NCBI GenBank assembly: GCA_019694975.1
Contig: JAIBAY010000003.1
Span: 248,001-312,000, forward strand
Direction: 5' to 3'
Source of the DNA: Chitinophagales bacterium
Lineage (GTDB): Bacteria; Bacteroidota; Bacteroidia; Chitinophagales; UBA10324
Length of the DNA stretch: 64,000 nt
A program made the position numbers and the translations under genes. Below, piece by piece: positions 46,804 through 55,509 of this stretch. A model generated the notes under the pieces. It did no database searches. It was given only the letters and a program-made list of their open reading frames with translations, and was not told the DNA's origin. The stretch's first letter is position 1. Each line of letters begins with the position of its first letter.

Positions 46804-48192
46804 TCAGCTTCGCATCATTTCCCACCTCATCAGTACTCTGGCTGCAAGCGATTTTATTTTGTATTTCATTATGCTTTTTGCATCGCCGTTTATCCGGTTA
46901 ACCGCCATCTCATTGTAGATCCAGCGAACGGCATAGTCGTAATATTTACGAGAATAGGTACGCTTAAAATCAATCTGCCGGTCGGTGGAAGATTCCCACG
47001 GCAACTGCTCCATCATCTTTGATTCCACCTCTTCATACAATGGCGTGCCCTTTATCGGATAAGCAACGGTGATTGTATACTGATCAGGATCTGATTGTTT
47101 TAAATGTGCCAGCGTCTGCCGTATATCTTCATCCGTTTCCCCGGGGTAACCTACCATGATAAACGTGCCTGCCTGGATGCCGTGCTTTTTCGCTGACTGA
47201 ATCATTTCGCGCACCTGCAGCACATCCACTCTCCTGTCCATGGCATCAATCACCTTTTGCGAGCCGCTTTCCGCACCGATCCAGACACGGAAGCATCCGC
47301 TCTCCTTCAGCAATTGTATCACGGCTTCATTCATTCTGTCGCTGCGCGTGATGCATTCGTAACGGATTTTCAGCTGCTGCCTTCGCAGCGCATCAACAAA
47401 TTCATGGAGCCATTTGTGACTGATGGTAAACACATCATCCACAAACCAAATGGTATCAGCCGTATAGTTTTTCTGTATTAAAGCCAGTTCCTCCACCACC
47501 TGTTCCGCATTCCTTCTGCGGTAGGTCTGGCCATACACAGCCCGGCTGCACCATCTGCAGGTGTAAGGACATCCGCGCATCGTACTCACTGAGATGGCAC
47601 TCTCGCCATGCCTGTTTTTCCAGGCATCGAAATACAACTGCAGATTCACTTTTTTGCGATTTGGAAAAGGCAACGCTTCCATGTTGCGCAGATTCATCCG
47701 CGGTGCAGAACGGATGATGCTGCCGTTTTCATCCATGAATGCTATACCCTGAATATCTTTTAATTTAAATCCGGAATCGCCGTTGTAATACTGTGCAAGC
47801 TCCAGCATGGTTTGTTCACCTTCACCCAATACCAAAACTGTGGCGCCTGCATTAATAAAACCCGTGACATGATTGCGCACCTCCGGCCCGCCAAGAATTA
47901 TCTTTGAATGCTTTAATGCTTCCTGCTCTTTAATAAACCGAATGATGTGCAGCACATTCAGCTTCGTCATCAGGTTGGTATAGATGCCGATGAGGTCAGG
48001 TTGCCGGGCAAGCAGCTGCTGCTTCAATTCACTGACAGCGGAGAAAGTGGAATCAAAAATAAAATTATCATAGCCATATTCTTCAAGGTAAGAAGAGATA
48101 TAGAGTATTCCCAGCGGCACATACGGTTTCATGATCTCCTGCTCTTTGGGATCATCTCCGATAAAGTAGCCGTGCGTGAGGAAAATGGTCAA
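46804..48192 (-). CDS. B12-binding-type radical SAM protein
   Basis: 462 residues. An N-terminal cobalamin-binding-like Rossmann domain (1-150: PYVPLGILYISSYLEEYGYD, then KIILGGPEV and LVLGEGEQTM) is followed by a radical SAM barrel with the 4Fe-4S motif C208-x3-C212-x2-C215 (RGCPYTCRWCSRAVYG) and later FIMVGYPGETDED. The cobalamin DxHxxG motif is not obvious, so B12 binding is uncertain. Such enzymes act as methylases, cyclases or lipid and hopanoid modifiers. It follows the methyltransferase gene by 46 bases on the same strand and may share its pathway. Confidence 0.88.
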   Translation of the reverse strand: MTIFLTHGYFIGDDPKEQEIMKPYVPLGILYISSYLEEYGYDNFIFDSTFSAVSELKQQLLARQPDLIGIYTNLMTKLNVLHIIRFIKEQEALKHSKIILGGPEVRNHVTGFINAGATVLVLGEGEQTMLELAQYYNGDSGFKLKDIQGIAFMDENGSIIRSAPRMNLRNMEALPFPNRKKVNLQLYFDAWKNRHGESAISVSTMRGCPYTCRWCSRAVYGQTYRRRNAEQVVEELALIQKNYTADTIWFVDDVFTISHKWLHEFVDALRRQQLKIRYECITRSDRMNEAVIQLLKESGCFRVWIGAESGSQKVIDAMDRRVDVLQVREMIQSAKKHGIQAGTFIMVGYPGETDEDIRQTLAHLKQSDPDQYTITVAYPIKGTPLYEEVESKMMEQLPWESSTDRQIDFKRTYSRKYYDYAVRWIYNEMAVNRINGDAKSIMKYKIKSLAARVLMRWEMMRS

Positions 48193-48238
48193 GTGCAGAA
48201 GATGGTGAAAAGTCAGTTGATCGTGATAAATGGTAAAG

Positions 48239-49030
48239 CTAATTTTTCTTCCTCAGTGAGATATAAAAGTGATCGGCATAGTTGCTGAAAGCTGAAAATG
48301 AAAGTAAGGGCTCAAGTCTGTTCAATGCCGACAGCCACGATTTTCTTTTTGTGAAAAACGGCTGAAGGTAGGATGGCGGCAGAACGATGCCGACTGGTTT
48401 CACCGCAGTGCATGTAAATAAAGATGCAGCCATGCGCCTGATTGCTGAAGGTGCATAATACCAGGCAGGCATCTGCTGTTTTCCGAGTGGAACATCAAGT
48501 GGCGCAGTGTTGTTTCTCCGGTATGCTTCCTGCTTCTTCCCCTTCAGCAAAAAATAACAGCGTTCCCATACACATTTTCTCCCCATGATCACCGCTATAA
48601 ATCTTCCGCCGGGCTTCAGCAAAAGGTCAGCATCCTGCAGCAAGGTGCTGATAGCTGCAGGCGGAATGCAGTTCAACCCGCCGAAATCGGAAAAAACAAG
48701 ATCAAAGGAATGCGGCGCAAATGCATCTTTCAAATCACGGAAGGCAAGCTGCCTGGTTTGAACTGTACCCTTATATGAATGTCCTTTTGTTTTTTCATCC
48801 GCCAAAGCAATCATCATAGCTGATACATCGGTGGCTATAACATGGTGGCCGCCGGCCGCGAACCAGAGCGCATCCTCGCCGGTGCCACAGTTTATTTCCA
48901 GCACCTGCAGCGCTTTTCCGTTTATTTCCTGCCGGAAAAAATGGTGTACGCGTTCCCGTTGCAGTTTCCCGACAGGTGAATACGAAAATGCTGCATCGTA
49001 TGCCGCTGCTGCCTGGTCGAAGGCGGCCAT
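48239..49030 (-). CDS. Class I SAM-dependent methyltransferase
   Basis: 263 residues. Motif I is VLEINCGTGEDALWFAAGGH, followed by VIATDVSAMMIALADE, FDLVFSDFGGLNCI, and LLKPGGRFIAVIMG. It starts at 49030 with MAAFDQAAAAYDAAFSYSPV, typical for small-molecule or lipid methyltransferases. The frame continues 111 codons upstream across the prfA start, but that part is antisense to prfA and is not real. The substrate is unknown. It is divergent from prfA. Confidence 0.9.
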   Translation of the reverse strand: MAAFDQAAAAYDAAFSYSPVGKLQRERVHHFFRQEINGKALQVLEINCGTGEDALWFAAGGHHVIATDVSAMMIALADEKTKGHSYKGTVQTRQLAFRDLKDAFAPHSFDLVFSDFGGLNCIPPAAISTLLQDADLLLKPGGRFIAVIMGRKCVWERCYFLLKGKKQEAYRRNNTAPLDVPLGKQQMPAWYYAPSAIRRMAASLFTCTAVKPVGIVLPPSYLQPFFTKRKSWLSALNRLEPLLSFSAFSNYADHFYISLRKKN

Positions 49031-49122
49031 GGACAATGCTTCATGTTGATTGGGCTGCGACAAGAAGGTGCGGATCAGTTGGTTAAAAATAACGCAGGCC
49101 GACAAATAAATGACTGTTTGGC

Positions 49123-49130
49123 TAACTTTG
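49123..49130 (+). promoter_or_regulatory. -7 promoter element of prfA
   Basis: TAACTTTG matches the Bacteroidota -7 consensus exactly, 44 bases before the prfA ATG. No well-spaced TTTG -33 element is clear upstream. Confidence 0.55.
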
Positions 49131-49174
49131 CCACAGAAATTTTTCCTCTTACCTACTGAAGTCGCTAAAAGCAA

Positions 49175-50251
49175 ATGATTGATAAACTGCAAGCCATCAA
49201 AGACCGTTGGCTCAACATACAGGAAGAACTGAATGATCCGATGGTGGTGAACAATCAACGCCGCTATGCGCAGCTCAACCGTGATTACAAAGAACTCGAG
49301 AAAGTGGTGGAGGCCTATGAAAAATACAAACTGCTGCTGAGCAATATTGACAACAACCGCCATTTGCTGAATACGGAGAAAGACGCCGATTTCCGCGATC
49401 TGGCAAAATCGGAACTCGAACAGCAGGAAGAAGAAAAGCTGAAGCTCGAAGATACCATCCGGCAGTTGCTGATACCCAAAGATCCGCAGGATGAACGCAA
49501 TGCCGTGCTGGAAATACGCGCCGGCACCGGTGGTGATGAAGCCAGTTTATTTGCAGGTGACCTTTACCGGATGTATGTAAGGTACTGCGAGTCGAAACGA
49601 TGGAAGGTGGCAGTGATTTCAGAAAGCGAGGGTACGAAAGGCGGATACAAAGAAGTGATTCTGGAAGTGACCGGAGACAATGTTTATGGCACATTGAAAT
49701 TTGAATCCGGTGTGCACCGGGTACAAAGGGTACCGGAAACGGAAGCACAGGGCCGTGTACATACTTCCGCGGCCTCCGTGGCAGTATTACCTGAGGCGGA
49801 TGAAGTGGATGTGGAAGTGCGTGATGCTGATGTGAAGATGGAAACAGCACGCAGCGGCGGTGCAGGCGGACAGAACGTGAATAAGGTGGAAACGAAGGTC
49901 ATCCTCACGCATATTCCAACCGGTGTGGTTGTGATGTGCCAGACGGAAAGATCGCAGCTCGGCAACCGCGAAAAGGCGATGACCATGTTGCGTACCCGGT
50001 TATATGATGAAGCATTGCGCAAACACAATGCGGAGATTGCAGGCAAAAGAAAAACCATGGTTTCCACCGGCGACCGTTCTGCCAAAGTGCGCACCTACAA
50101 TTATCCGCAGGCCCGTGTCACCGACCACCGCATCGGCATGACCATCTACACCTTGCCAGATTTCATGAATGGCAACATACAGGAGATGATTGATGCACTG
50201 CAGCTGGCGGAGAATGCGGAAAAGCTGAAGGAAGGGAGTATCACTGTGTGA
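49175..50251 (+). CDS. prfA: Peptide chain release factor 1
   Basis: 358 residues, the normal length. It recognises UAA and UAG and releases the nascent chain. The PxT codon-recognition motif is PET (187-189) in [15 protein letters not shown]. The GGQ peptidyl-hydrolysis motif is 231-233 in [15 protein letters not shown]. It is complete to its stop. Its last ~180 bases (50063-50241) occur again, decayed, at 60514-60683, so this 3' end looks like an insertion site. Confidence 0.96.
   Translation: MIDKLQAIKDRWLNIQEELNDPMVVNNQRRYAQLNRDYKELEKVVEAYEKYKLLLSNIDNNRHLLNTEKDADFRDLAKSELEQQEEEKLKLEDTIRQLLIPKDPQDERNAVLEIRAGTGGDEASLFAGDLYRMYVRYCESKRWKVAVISESEGTKGGYKEVILEVTGDNVYGTLKFESGVHRVQRVPETEAQGRVHTSAASVAVLPEADEVDVEVRDADVKMETARSGGAGGQNVNKVETKVILTHIPTGVVVMCQTERSQLGNREKAMTMLRTRLYDEALRKHNAEIAGKRKTMVSTGDRSAKVRTYNYPQARVTDHRIGMTIYTLPDFMNGNIQEMIDALQLAENAEKLKEGSITV
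50063..50241 (+). repeat. Left copy of prfA 3'-end direct repeat
   Basis: The 179 bases encoding the last ~60 residues of RF1 are repeated in the same direction at 60514-60683. About ten substitutions and one 9-base deletion separate them. Similarity begins at TCCAC[C/G]GGCGACC and ends at GGGAGTAT, just before the stop. The two copies bracket 10.3 kb. Confidence 0.9.
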
Positions 50252-50288
50252 TTGAAAATCCGGTTTGCCAGGTGCGTTTCTTATTAAA

Positions 50289-50579
50289 TTAGTTAGTGTC
50301 TGCTGTCAAATACCTGGCTTTGCCGCCAAGTCGTTGTTTGGCTCTTTCAATTGCACTGGCTGAAATGTCCAGCACCGAACTTTTTTCAAAACCTTCGTCA
50401 ATAAGATAGTCAACAAGTTTGCTGTCGCCTCCGCTAATGTCAATAATGCCGGCTGACTTTGGTAAATTCTAACTGTGAACAAAGTCCAAAGATGTTTTTG
50501 GTAACTCTTGTGTCCAACTTACTTCGTGGGGTTGTTTAGTGGTGTAACCATTTTCCCAATGTTCTTTTCTTGATTCCAT
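50289..50579 (-). pseudogene. Truncated, frameshifted SAM methyltransferase
   Basis: On the minus strand the gene starts at ATG 50579: MESRKEHWENGYTTKQPHEV, then SWTQELPKTSLDFVHS and a stop. After a one-base shift near 50470 it continues NLPKSAGIIDISGGDSKLVD, LDISASAIERAKQRLGGKAR, YLTADTN and a stop. This is the N-terminal third to half of a well-known methyltransferase type with SAM motif I. Everything after about residue 95 is missing, cut close to the prfA end. It lies 2 bases beyond the DUF6624 gene. Confidence 0.8.
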
Positions 50580-50581
50580 TT

Positions 50582-51931
50582 TTAATTGTTTGGCAATTGA
50601 TAATCAATGCCAAAATTTTTAGCGTATTCTTCCATTGGCTCTAATCCGATTTTCGCTCTGCGAATGTTTACATTTTTTTCATCTTCTATCGGATAAAATT
50701 TCCAACCGCCTGTCTCTTTATCAGGAACAAGCTGCGAACCGTAAATCTGTTTTTTGTTTTCTCTCATCAAAACTCTGTCTTGCAAATATGCCAAGTCAAC
50801 TGACCGTGATTCGTCATCGGCAACTGATTGCATCAGCATCGGTAAATATTTTTTTTGTTTCTCAATTGGTGCATGTTGAATAACTATGTAACAAACATAG
50901 TTGCTTGCTGCGCCGAAAATACTTCGGTCTAACCATCCATATTTATTAATGAGCGCTTCCACTACAATTTGGTTTGTGCTGTCAATATAACCCATGAATT
51001 GCGATGAATCGCCTCTTGCCCGTGTCTTTTGGTCCCGGTCAAAAATTGCTTTGAGTTGTTTATGAATGGCGGCTGTGTCAATCTTTTCCTGATAATTGAA
51101 AACCATTTTTGCAGGTGTCATGTATCGCGTGTAATACGCACCTGTGTATGGTGCATTTGATTTTGCAGAATACAGATAGAGGTAATCGGGAAAAGGAAGT
51201 ATGGTGTCATACGCTGATTCAGGCGATTCAAGATACTTCAACTCTAAACCTTTTCCGAAGTTGGCGTTGCATGTTCCCTTTGCATAATAATTATTGAGCG
51301 AACAAATTGTCTTTGCATCAAGATTCAATTCTTTGTCCTTTCGCAAGTAAGTAATCATTTTGTCCGGTTGGTTGCTATTGTGAGCATTACCGCTAATAGT
51401 TATCATTTTCCATGTGGGATGCAGCAAGTATTGTTTTTTAATTTTTGAAAACATGATACTGTCTCTTGAATACATTTCTTCTTTCCCTTTGTTGATGTCA
51501 TAAAAGAAAATCTGAACTTTCGGATTGTCATTTAACCTGGCAATAATATTAGCCCATGCAAAAGATGCTCTGCCATCTTGCTGTGGTGGGTTTGCAAAGA
51601 ATTGAGATTTATAAATACTGCTGTCGGTATGCAATGAATTATAGCGTTGCATTTGCTCTGGCAAAATTTCTAAACCAACCTGAACGCTGTCGCCTTTGCT
51701 TGTAAAAAGTTTTGCAAGTCCTGTTACAAGTTGTGCAGGTTTGTTTGTGCCGTGCATTTCGCCAACCATTACAATTTGAAAAGATGAAAGCATTTTGTAA
51801 ACACTGTCAGAAAGTTGTTCGGGATTATCAACTTTCACCGCACCATTTAGCAAAAGTGCAGCAGCATCTTGTCCGCTTGCACTCAAAAATGTCAGCGTCA
51901 AAGTGAGCAGTAAAATTATATTTCTTATCAT
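50582..51931 (-). CDS. Secreted ChaN-like/DUF6624 fusion protein
   Basis: 449 residues with a signal peptide (MIRNIILLLTLTLTFLSASG). Residues about 40-260 resemble the ChaN/TraB-type haem-binding or esterase-like fold: FQIVMVGEMHGTNKPAQLV, VQVGLEILPEQMQRYNSL, and MITISGNAHNSN. Residues about 290-445 form a DUF6624 domain: IVVEALINKYGWLDRSIFG, CYIVIQHAPIEKQKKYL, LAYLQDRVLMRENKKQIYGS. Function is unknown. The region is visibly more AT-rich than its surroundings and lies inside the prfA-bounded block, so transfer is likely. Confidence 0.75.
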   Translation of the reverse strand: MIRNIILLLTLTLTFLSASGQDAAALLLNGAVKVDNPEQLSDSVYKMLSSFQIVMVGEMHGTNKPAQLVTGLAKLFTSKGDSVQVGLEILPEQMQRYNSLHTDSSIYKSQFFANPPQQDGRASFAWANIIARLNDNPKVQIFFYDINKGKEEMYSRDSIMFSKIKKQYLLHPTWKMITISGNAHNSNQPDKMITYLRKDKELNLDAKTICSLNNYYAKGTCNANFGKGLELKYLESPESAYDTILPFPDYLYLYSAKSNAPYTGAYYTRYMTPAKMVFNYQEKIDTAAIHKQLKAIFDRDQKTRARGDSSQFMGYIDSTNQIVVEALINKYGWLDRSIFGAASNYVCYIVIQHAPIEKQKKYLPMLMQSVADDESRSVDLAYLQDRVLMRENKKQIYGSQLVPDKETGGWKFYPIEDEKNVNIRRAKIGLEPMEEYAKNFGIDYQLPNN

Positions 51932-52402
51932 GTCTGTTTGATGTTAGCACCCTGTTGGTTCGGAGCGGTTAAGGTTGCCGGCAACGCATCATAGCTTGGC
52001 GAAGTTTTGAAAAAGGTGGATACTGTTCGTCAAAAAAATGCAACAAACAGATAAACTTTTCTCCCGCTTTCCCCTGTTGCATTTTTTTAGCTTGCACACA
52101 CTTCATTAGAAGCACCACACTTTGATTAACCAACAGGCCCCCCTTTTTGAAATTTTGCTAAACACCCATGTAAATCTACTCGACTCCGCCTGCAAACAGT
52201 TACTTTAGAAAGAAAATATATGCAGCAAGCCAACCCTACTTGCGTTCCGCAATTGTTTATCGGCATGCACATCCACAAAAGGATAGATTACTTAGCCCTA
52301 CAATAAAAATTGGAACAGTTACAAATATCTATCATATCTTACTTCTTTACTTGTCTTCCCGCAGCAATTATCAGCATTTCATCACCTCAAAACCAACCTC
52401 CC
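51932..52402. other. Divergent spacer upstream of the surface-protein operon
   Basis: 471 bases without a gene. Near the left end is the perfect 12-base palindrome GTTGCCGGCAAC (51974-51985), 43 bases before the start of the DUF6624 gene. A weak -7-like TACTTTAG at 52201-52208 may belong to the plus-strand operon. Confidence 0.45.
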
Positions 52403-55400
52403 ATGAAAATGATGATTACACTCCGCGCCATTTTGTTCATTCTGTTCGCCACCACTTTACTGAAGGCACAAACAAATACTTTTCCGGCGAGTGGTGCAGC
52501 GGGAATCGGAACGATTACTCCTGACGGCTCTTCATTGCTGGATATTTCTTCCACCACCAAGGGCGCGCTTGTTCCAAGAATGACAAAAGCACAACGCGAT
52601 GCAATAACCACTCCTGCTACAGGATTGTTGATTTTTCAAACCAACAGCACGGCAGGATTTTATTATTATACCGGTACGAAATGGACAACCGTAGCCAATA
52701 CCTTCTCTGCTGGAACAGGCATTTCTATCGCCGGCGGAACTGTTACTAATACATTGCCTGATCAAACGGTTACCATAGCCGGTGCAGGCAGTGTTTCAGT
52801 AACCGGCACTTATCCTTCCTTTACAATTACAGGTACAGGTGGTGCCGAAACTGATCCTGAAGTCGGCAGCAGTACGATTAATAAAGTTCCAAAATGGAAT
52901 GGAACAACATTAACGGATGGTCTCCTCTTTGATGATGGTAATAATATTGGAATTGGAACAACCACTCCCTTATACAAGCTGGATGTGAGTGGTGATGCAT
53001 CGATTAACAGTGTGAAAATAGGAAGAGGCAATGGAGGACAATCAGGCAATACGGTAATGGGCACCCAAACGCTGAATGTTAACAGCGCAGGAGACTTCAA
53101 TACCGCCATTGGTTACCAGGCCCTTAAATCCAATAGCACAGGAGGACTCAATACAGCCAATGGTTATCAGGCGCTGCTCAGTAATACGGTTGGAACACTC
53201 AATACCGCAGTGGGCAGTTTTTCCTTAACTGCTAATACGATCGGAAACAGTAACAATGCTTTAGGAGAATATGCGCTTGGCGGTAATACCAATGGTTCGT
53301 TCAACAATGCAATAGGAAATAACGCTGCGCAGGCAAATACTACCGGAAACAGTAATACTGCCATTGGCGATAATGCTCTGAATGCAAACACCACAGGAAG
53401 TAATAATACAGCAATAGGAGCTGGGGCAAATGTTTCATTAGTTAATCTCTCCAATGCAACGGCCATTGGAGCCAATGCCATTGTTAGTGCAAGCAATGCA
53501 CTGGTGCTTGGAAATAGTGCCAACATCGGTATAGGCACATCCACTCCGACTTCCCGGATGCATATTAAATCCTTCGGCAATTCAACTACCCCTATTTATG
53601 TGGAAAAAAGCAATGCAACTACTCCGCTTTTTACGGTTGAACAAGGAGGTGTTGGAAATGGAAACGCATCACTATATAATGGCAGTGGTGATAAAAAAGT
53701 TAACCTTGCAACCAGTGGTGACAGTTACCTTAATGGCGGAAGCTTAGGCATCGGCAACACAGCCCCTGCCGCTACACTTGATGTAACAGGAACATTTAAA
53801 CTTGCGGATGGTACACAATCTGCCGGCAGGGTGCTAACCTCTGATGCAACTGGCAAAGCATCATGGGTAAATGCAAATACACTGAGTATATGGTCAACAA
53901 CAGGCAATACAGGAACCTCAGCAGGAACTAACTTTATAGGAACCACTGATGCAGTTGACTTAGTAATAAAAGCCAACAATTACGAAACAGGTAAATTCTT
54001 TTCAAACCCACCCACTACAGCAGGCATTGTGTCTCCAACAAGCAGGTTTAATCTCACAAGACAGGGAACTCCGGCAAATAAATGGGATATGGTAGCGTCA
54101 TTCAAATTAGGCAGTTATGCCACAGGTATCAATGCCAGTACACAGTTTGATATTTGTTTAAACAATGGGGCAACCACCAGTCCAAATGTAACAGTAATGA
54201 CCTTACTCGGCAATGGTAATGTTGGTATTGGAACAGCTGCTCCTGCCTCCCGGCTCCATATAAAGGCGAGCGGTACAGGTACAAATCCTTTTGTGATTCA
54301 GCATCACAGCGCATTGACAAATATTTTCTCATTTTCTGAAACAGCCAATGATGCCGGGCTTCTAAGTATTTTCAAAACTTCCGGTGCTACTGAAACTGTT
54401 AGGTTTGATGCTGATGGAAGCAGCTTTCTTCTTGGCGGTAATTTCGGAATAGGAACAAGTACCCCAGCAATACCATTGTCTGTGATAGGATCAACGGATG
54501 GTGGAAATAATAATGTTGGTAATTATATCGCTTTTATTCAAAACACTCATTCAAATGGCGGTGCCATTATGACTGATGTTCTTGACAATGCGAATGGTTC
54601 ACGGTACATTCAATTCCGGGTTAATGCAACCGAAGTCGGTTGCTTATATGGCAACGGATCCAATCAAACCTTGCTCTTTTCTTCTTCAGATCAACGGTTG
54701 AAGAAAAACATTAGAAATACTACCATGGGATTGAATACCGTAATGCAAATGAAGGTAAGAGATTATGAATGGAAAGCGGATGGGCAAACAGTGAATGCAG
54801 GTTTTGTGGCTCAGGAATTATATGATGTATATCCTCAGGCTGTGTTAAAAGGCGACGAAGGCGAGTTAGATAGTAAAGAAGGAGGCACCTGGATGGTGAA
54901 CTATGCCGGCATTACCCCGTTGCTGACAAAAGCTATTCAGGAACTTAACGGCAAAGTGGATGAAGTGAAAGCTGATGTTCAGCAATCGTTGATTGATCCT
55001 TCAGTAGTGAGCAGCTTCCAGAATCAACTCAATCAAAAAGATCAGCTGATTGCTGATCAGCAGGCGCAAATCAATGTACTAAGCAGCAAGCTGGATGAGG
55101 TGATGAATAAGATGACAAATTTTGAGCAATCGCTTTCTCAGTGTTGCAGTGCTAATAAATCTACAGGTGATGTTACAAATATTGATTTACCTAAACTCGA
55201 ACAAAACGTTCCTAATCCGTTTATGCAATCAAGTATCATCAGGTTCTACATTCCTTCCTCGGCTAAAACGGCGGAACTCGTAATCACCGATCTTACCGGT
55301 GCTTCAATTGAAGTATTCAGTAACCTGAAGAATGGTTTTGGAACCGTGAATGTTGATTATAGCTTATTGTCATCGGGCACTTACCAATATTCATTGTTGA

Positions 55401-55447
55401 TTGACGGTCAGGTGATTGATACCAAGCAGATGATTCTTAGCAAATAA
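52403..55447 (+). CDS. T9SS-sorted fibre protein with YadA-like repeats and S74-type chaperone domain
   Basis: 1014 residues from ATG 52403. A signal peptide (MKMMITLRAILFILFA, cleaved near LLKAQ) is followed by a stalk-like region with NIGIGTTTP-type units. At about 216-343 are eight 17-residue beta-roll units (for example NTAIGYQALKSNSTGGL). Further GIGTxxP modules lead to an S74-type intramolecular chaperone at about 745-880: SSSDQRLKKN (760-769), YEWKADGQ, NAGFVAQELYDVYPQAV. A coiled coil spans about 885-925. The C-terminal ~85 residues (LEQNVPNPFMQSSIIRFYIP, then SSGTYQYSLLIDGQ) form a type A T9SS sorting domain. In phage fibres S74 cleaves itself off before the Asp of the SDxRxK motif. 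Upstream in-frame TTG 52310 is rejected because it precedes the signal. First of three likely cotranscribed genes. Confidence 0.88.
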   Translation: MKMMITLRAILFILFATTLLKAQTNTFPASGAAGIGTITPDGSSLLDISSTTKGALVPRMTKAQRDAITTPATGLLIFQTNSTAGFYYYTGTKWTTVANTFSAGTGISIAGGTVTNTLPDQTVTIAGAGSVSVTGTYPSFTITGTGGAETDPEVGSSTINKVPKWNGTTLTDGLLFDDGNNIGIGTTTPLYKLDVSGDASINSVKIGRGNGGQSGNTVMGTQTLNVNSAGDFNTAIGYQALKSNSTGGLNTANGYQALLSNTVGTLNTAVGSFSLTANTIGNSNNALGEYALGGNTNGSFNNAIGNNAAQANTTGNSNTAIGDNALNANTTGSNNTAIGAGANVSLVNLSNATAIGANAIVSASNALVLGNSANIGIGTSTPTSRMHIKSFGNSTTPIYVEKSNATTPLFTVEQGGVGNGNASLYNGSGDKKVNLATSGDSYLNGGSLGIGNTAPAATLDVTGTFKLADGTQSAGRVLTSDATGKASWVNANTLSIWSTTGNTGTSAGTNFIGTTDAVDLVIKANNYETGKFFSNPPTTAGIVSPTSRFNLTRQGTPANKWDMVASFKLGSYATGINASTQFDICLNNGATTSPNVTVMTLLGNGNVGIGTAAPASRLHIKASGTGTNPFVIQHHSALTNIFSFSETANDAGLLSIFKTSGATETVRFDADGSSFLLGGNFGIGTSTPAIPLSVIGSTDGGNNNVGNYIAFIQNTHSNGGAIMTDVLDNANGSRYIQFRVNATEVGCLYGNGSNQTLLFSSSDQRLKKNIRNTTMGLNTVMQMKVRDYEWKADGQTVNAGFVAQELYDVYPQAVLKGDEGELDSKEGGTWMVNYAGITPLLTKAIQELNGKVDEVKADVQQSLIDPSVVSSFQNQLNQKDQLIADQQAQINVLSSKLDEVMNKMTNFEQSLSQCCSANKSTGDVTNIDLPKLEQNVPNPFMQSSIIRFYIPSSAKTAELVITDLTGASIEVFSNLKNGFGTVNVDYSLLSSGTYQYSLLIDGQVIDTKQMILSK
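53048..53431 (+). repeat. 51-bp/17-residue beta-roll repeats, first block
   Basis: Eight tandem units encode the consensus NTAIGxxALxxNTTGxx. They are coding repeats, divergent at DNA level but regular in protein length. They resemble YadA-head and phage tail-fibre beta-roll repeats. Confidence 0.85.
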
Positions 55448-55509
55448 ATACTTGTGTTAACCAGCTGTGCGATCGCTTCCTGTGAAATCCTATGTAAAAC
55501 ATCAATGAA

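Noticed and set aside
48239..49363. Longer methyltransferase starting at 49363
   Set aside because: The extra 111 codons are antisense to the start of prfA and across its promoter; the conserved protein begins at 49030.
51932..52100. Integron attC site from the GTTGCCGGCAAC palindrome and GTTA-type boxes
   Set aside because: No pair of matching attC-like sites and no integron integrase can be found in the window.
53167..53580. 137-codon minus-strand frame inside the fibre gene
   Set aside because: It is an antisense shadow of the periodic beta-roll codons (long runs of Ala/Leu/Pro) and similar shadows appear under each repeat block.
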